DNA of 8,035 nucleotides from DATGLW01 sp035293965 (GTDB lineage Bacteria > Actinomycetota > Acidimicrobiia > Acidimicrobiales > RAAP-2). Each line of letters starts with the position of its first letter. The first letter of the stretch is position 1. Where the stretch lies: the NCBI GenBank assembly GCA_035293965.1, contig DATGLW010000108.1, positions 1-8,035 on the forward strand, in the 5' to 3' direction. The notes below the pieces were generated by a model. That model was not told the DNA's origin. It was given only the letters and a program-made list of their open reading frames with translations, and searched no databases. Shown piece after piece: positions 5,941 to 8,035 of the stretch. The translations under genes were made by a program, and so were the position numbers.

Positions 5941-7442
5941 GCCGGCCAACGGGCAGCGACCGGGCGGCGCGCCCGCGGGTGACGAGCGACCCGGTGACGG
6001 GCGACTGGGAGACGGGCCACTGGGAGATGGTGGTCGGTCTCGAGATCCACTGCGAGCTCAAGACGGCCACCAAGCTGTTCTGCGGGTGCCCCAACACGTT
6101 CGGCGCCGAGCCGAACACCAACGTCTGCCCGGTCTGCCTCGGCCTGCCGGGGTCCCTCCCCGTGCTCAACCGGCAGGCGGTCGAGCTGGCGATGCGGATC
6201 GGTGCCGCGCTGCATTGCGACATCCGGCCCTCGATCTTCCACCGGAAGAACTACTTCTACCCGGACCAGGCCAAGGACTACCAGATCAGCCAGTACGACG
6301 AGCCGATCAACGTACGGGGGTGGCTCGAGCTGCCCGACGGTACCCGGATCGGGGTGACCCGCGCCCACCTCGAGGAGGACACGGGCAAGACCACCCACGT
6401 CGGCGAAGGCGGCCGGATCCACGCGGCCGAGCACTCCCTCGTCGACTACAACCGATCGGGTATCCCGCTGGTCGAGATCGTGAGCGAGCCTGACATGCGC
6501 TCCCCGGCACAGGCCCGGGCCTACGCAACAGAGCTCCGAGCCATCCTGGTGGCGACGGGCGCCTCCGACGGGAGGATGGAAGAAGGGTCGATGCGCATCG
6601 ACGCCAACGTGTCGGTGCGGCCGAGGGGCTCCACCGGGCTCGGTGTCCGCTGCGAGGTCAAGAACCTCAATTCGCTGCGCTCGCTGGGCCGAGCCCTCGA
6701 GTACGAGGCGGCGCGGCAGATCGCGCTGCTCGAGTCGGGGGAGCCCGTCGTCCAGGAGACCCGCCACTGGGACGAGGAGACCGGCAGGACCTCCACCATG
6801 CGCTCCAAGGAGGAGGCGTACGACTACCGGTACTTCCCCGAGCCCGACCTCGTGCCGGTCGTGCCCGACCAGGAATGGATCGACCGTGTCAGGGAGTCGC
6901 TGCCCCCCCTGCCGAGCGAGCGGCGCAAGGCTCTGGTGTCGCTGCTCGGCGGCGAGGTCGGCGACGCGCAGCTCGACCAGGTCCGAGCGGTGGTCGACCT
7001 GCAGCTCGACGGCCTGGTGACGGCGGCAGTCGAGCGGGGGGCGGCGGCGCCGCTTGCCCTGGCGCGGGCGGCCAACGAGGTGGCGACGGACGCGGAGCGG
7101 GGCGCACGCCTCGACCCGGCCTCCTTTGCGGCCCTGCTCGTCATGGAGGAGGGCGGGCGCCTGTCCGCGACGCAGTCGAAGAACGTGCTGCTCGACCTGC
7201 TGGCCGCAGGAGGGGGCGACCCGGAGCAGATCGCGAAGGAGAAGGGCTTCGAGGCCATGTCGGCCGACGCCGTGGGCGAGGCCGTCGCCGAGGTGGTCGC
7301 GGCCCATCCCGCCGAGTGGGAGAAGTTCGCCGCCGGCGACGACAAGGTCGCCCAGTTCCTGGTCGGGCAGGTCATGAGGAGGACCAAGGGCAAGGCGGAC
7401 GGCAAGGTCGTCTCCGCGGAGCTCCGCCGACTTCGGGGCTGA
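5937..7442 (+). CDS. gatB: aspartyl/glutamyl-tRNA amidotransferase subunit B (kinase/transamidase)
   Basis: A 501-residue GatB, the subunit that binds misacylated Glu-tRNA(Gln) or Asp-tRNA(Asn), activates the side chain with ATP and adds ammonia from GatA. Visible: MVVGLEIHCELKT, a zinc site C49-x-C51 with C64-x2-C67 (FCGCP, CPVCLGLPGSLPVLN), NYFYPDQAKDYQISQYDEPI, HLEEDTGKT, the family signature DYNRSGIPLVEIVSEPD, GSMRIDANVSVRP, and VKNLNSLRSLGRALEYE. The tail includes a YqeY-like helical domain ending FLVGQVMRRTKGKADGK. Length is normal. GTG 5937 overlaps the gatA stop (GTGA). ATG 6027 also lies in frame, but starting there would cut into the first strand. The first 30 residues are not conserved in type and carry a duplicated TG-D/H-WE. 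No clear terminator follows directly. Confidence 0.97.
   Translation: MSRPTGSDRAARPRVTSDPVTGDWETGHWEMVVGLEIHCELKTATKLFCGCPNTFGAEPNTNVCPVCLGLPGSLPVLNRQAVELAMRIGAALHCDIRPSIFHRKNYFYPDQAKDYQISQYDEPINVRGWLELPDGTRIGVTRAHLEEDTGKTTHVGEGGRIHAAEHSLVDYNRSGIPLVEIVSEPDMRSPAQARAYATELRAILVATGASDGRMEEGSMRIDANVSVRPRGSTGLGVRCEVKNLNSLRSLGRALEYEAARQIALLESGEPVVQETRHWDEETGRTSTMRSKEEAYDYRYFPEPDLVPVVPDQEWIDRVRESLPPLPSERRKALVSLLGGEVGDAQLDQVRAVVDLQLDGLVTAAVERGAAAPLALARAANEVATDAERGARLDPASFAALLVMEEGGRLSATQSKNVLLDLLAAGGGDPEQIAKEKGFEAMSADAVGEAVAEVVAAHPAEWEKFAAGDDKVAQFLVGQVMRRTKGKADGKVVSAELRRLRG
5997..6026 (+). repeat. 15-bp tandem duplication in the gatB N-terminal codons
   Basis: ACGGGCGACTGGGAG and ACGGGCCACTGGGAG are adjacent, in frame and differ by one base, encoding TGDWE and TGHWE. 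They lie before the conserved MVVGLEIH strand, so the duplication lengthens only the variable N-terminal tail. Confidence 0.8.
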
Positions 7443-7527
7443 CGCGGCCGCGCACCATCGCCGGCTTGCCGCCGTGTGGGCTGCGACCCTCGGGCCACGG
7501 TCGCCACTGCCGGGTCACCGCGACGAC

Positions 7528-7625
7528 CTCGGCCACCTCGGCTGCGCCGGCCATCTCAGCAAACTCGGCCATCCCGCCGTCTTGGCCAGCTCGGCCGTCT
7601 TGGCCGACCAGGCCGTCCGAGCCGT
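7528..7625. repeat. degenerate 9-bp tandem array, about 11 units
   Basis: Units in plus-strand order are CTCGGCCAC, CTCGGCTGC, GCCGGCCAT, CTCAGCAAA, CTCGGCCAT, CCCGCCGT (8 bp), CTTGGCCAG, CTCGGCCGT, CTTGGCCGA, CCAGGCCGT and CCGAGCCGT. The GGCC core is kept most often. The single 8-bp unit (7573-7580) shifts the reading frame. Read on the minus strand, the units give x-Ala-Glu/Lys triplets such as TAELAK on one side and MAEFAEMAG on the other, in different frames. It is either an ageing minisatellite or the remains of a repeat-coding stretch. Confidence 0.7.
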
Positions 7626-7635
7626 CCGGTCGACA

Positions 7636-7736
7636 GACGCTCCGGCAAAAGTCGACCGACGCTCCGGCAAATGTCGACCGACGCTCCGGCAAATGTCGAC
7701 CGACGCTCCGGCAAAAGTCGACCGACGCTCCGGCAA
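7636..7736. repeat. 22-bp tandem array, four full units and a partial fifth
   Basis: Full units lie at 7636-7657, 7658-7679, 7680-7701 and 7702-7723; a partial copy follows at 7724-7736. Each begins GACGCTCCGGCAAA, then has A or T, and ends GTCGACC. The only difference is that one base, in the order A, T, T, A. The GTCGAC palindrome recurs in every unit. The units touch with no spacers, so this is not CRISPR. The period is not a multiple of three, so it does not encode a protein repeat of the same length. The near-identity implies recent expansion or active maintenance, unlike the decayed 9-bp array next to it. Confidence 0.95.
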
Positions 7737-7758
7737 CCTGACTGCCTCCGTTGGTTGG

Positions 7759-7796
7759 CAGTGGCTGGAAGTGGCGTCCTCCACTTCGTGCCACTG
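7759..7796. repeat. two-part inverted repeat (hairpin)
   Basis: CAGTGGC (7759-7765) pairs with GCCACTG (7790-7796), and GAAGTGG (7768-7774) pairs with CCACTTC (7781-7787). A 2x2 mismatch lies between the two 7-bp stems and the loop is six bases (7775-7780). All 14 pairs are Watson-Crick. No T-run follows, so it is not a standard terminator. It lies about 320 bases after gatB, between the 22-bp and 17-bp arrays. Confidence 0.75.
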
Positions 7797-7839
7797 GCGT
7801 GCGACGCGCCGGCAATCGTCGTGCGGGGAGCCTGCTCTC

Positions 7840-7890
7840 GACCGGCGCACCGTGCCGACCGGCGCACCGTGCCGACCGTCGCACCGTGCC
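7840..7890. repeat. 17-bp tandem array, three units
   Basis: GACCGGCGCACCGTGCC occurs at 7840-7856 and 7857-7873 without change, and at 7874-7890 with one change (GACCGTCGC...). A decayed start of a fourth copy (GACAGGCC) follows. In the first two units GGCGC and GTGCC can pair across a 3-base loop with one G-T wobble, so each could fold as a tiny hairpin. The array is not related in sequence to the 22-bp array. Confidence 0.9.
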
Positions 7891-8035
7891 GACAGGCCGG
7901 ACTTCCGCAGTTGGTGAGCATACGAAGATCCCAGAATGTGGCGCTGAGCTGGGCGAACGGTCGCGATGAGCGAGAACGCTCGTGTTACTACGTGACCTCG
8001 TGACCTGGAACTACGCGACAGGCTCGGGAAGCGTG

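Larger units (their letters stand above)
7443..8035. other. about 590-base region without a convincing gene, rich in short tandem repeats
   Basis: No frame here looks like a real gene. Several frames on both strands stay open only because the DNA is GC-rich and repetitive, and their translations are Arg/Pro/Ser-rich and change register within the repeats. Contents: palindrome CGCGGCCGCG (7443-7452); a 9-bp degenerate array (7528-7625); a 22-bp array (7636-7736); a two-part hairpin (7759-7796); a 17-bp array (7840-7890). The last ~130 bases are less GC-rich and hold a small hairpin GAGCG-AGAA-CGCTC (7968-7981) and CGTGACCT twice in tandem (7991-8006). That less GC-rich end could be the upstream region of a gene beyond the window; this is inference. 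Confidence 0.6.

Noticed and set aside
7636..7736. CRISPR array
   Set aside because: The 22-bp units abut directly with no spacers, and no cas gene is present.
7973..7987. LexA/SOS-like box (GAAC-N4-GTTC)
   Set aside because: GAAC-GCTC-GTGT matches only one half-site; the second half has two mismatches.
7372..8003. Several 110-175 codon open frames on both strands after gatB
   Set aside because: They overlap each other in different frames, run through tandem repeats whose period is not a multiple of three, have no domain, and at least one overlaps the gatB 3' end.
8000..8035. Start of a new plus-strand gene at GTG 8000 (MTWNYATGSGSV to the window edge)
   Set aside because: Only 12 codons are visible, with no ribosome site or promoter that I can support.

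Overview
The window is very GC-rich double-stranded chromosomal DNA with dense GC-biased codon use, GTG as well as ATG starts, and almost no Shine-Dalgarno sequences. With a PASTA-type Ser/Thr kinase, an SCP2 sterol-carrier protein and gatC-gatA-gatB downstream of a bacterial NAD+ DNA ligase, this points to a high-GC Actinomycetota. An Acidimicrobiia-like lineage is my best guess, but that is inference from gene content, not a placement. I find no phage, plasmid, transposase, CRISPR, tRNA or rRNA.

Layout. 1-348: 3' end of ligA (linker plus BRCT domain). 409-2358: membrane-anchored Ser/Thr kinase with four extracytoplasmic PASTA repeats. 2396-2755: small Cys/His-rich protein that I read as a divergent HIT-like protein. 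2756-2832: convergent gap with a 9-bp GC hairpin. 2833-3258, minus strand: SCP2 domain protein with a good ribosome binding site. 3259-3341: divergent promoter gap with a perfect 6-3-6 inverted repeat. 3342-7442: four genes joined by 4-bp ATGA/GTGA overlaps: an Est30-like alpha/beta hydrolase, then gatC, gatA and gatB. 7443-8035: about 590 bases without a convincing gene, carrying a cluster of short tandem repeats (9-bp degenerate, 22-bp near-perfect, 17-bp) with a two-part hairpin between the last two.

How the genes work together. GatCAB is the transamidosome enzyme that turns Glu-tRNA(Gln) (and often Asp-tRNA(Asn)) into the correctly charged tRNA, so this organism probably makes Gln-tRNA(Gln) indirectly. 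The esterase heads the same apparent transcript and is translationally coupled to gatC, but no functional tie to tRNA amidation is evident. LigA (replication/repair) and the PASTA kinase (cell wall sensing in known relatives) are housekeeping neighbours, not an obvious pathway.

I do not see a clear undescribed multi-gene system. The points most worth a second look are the HIT-like small protein, the esterase-gatCAB coupling, and the repeat cluster after gatB.
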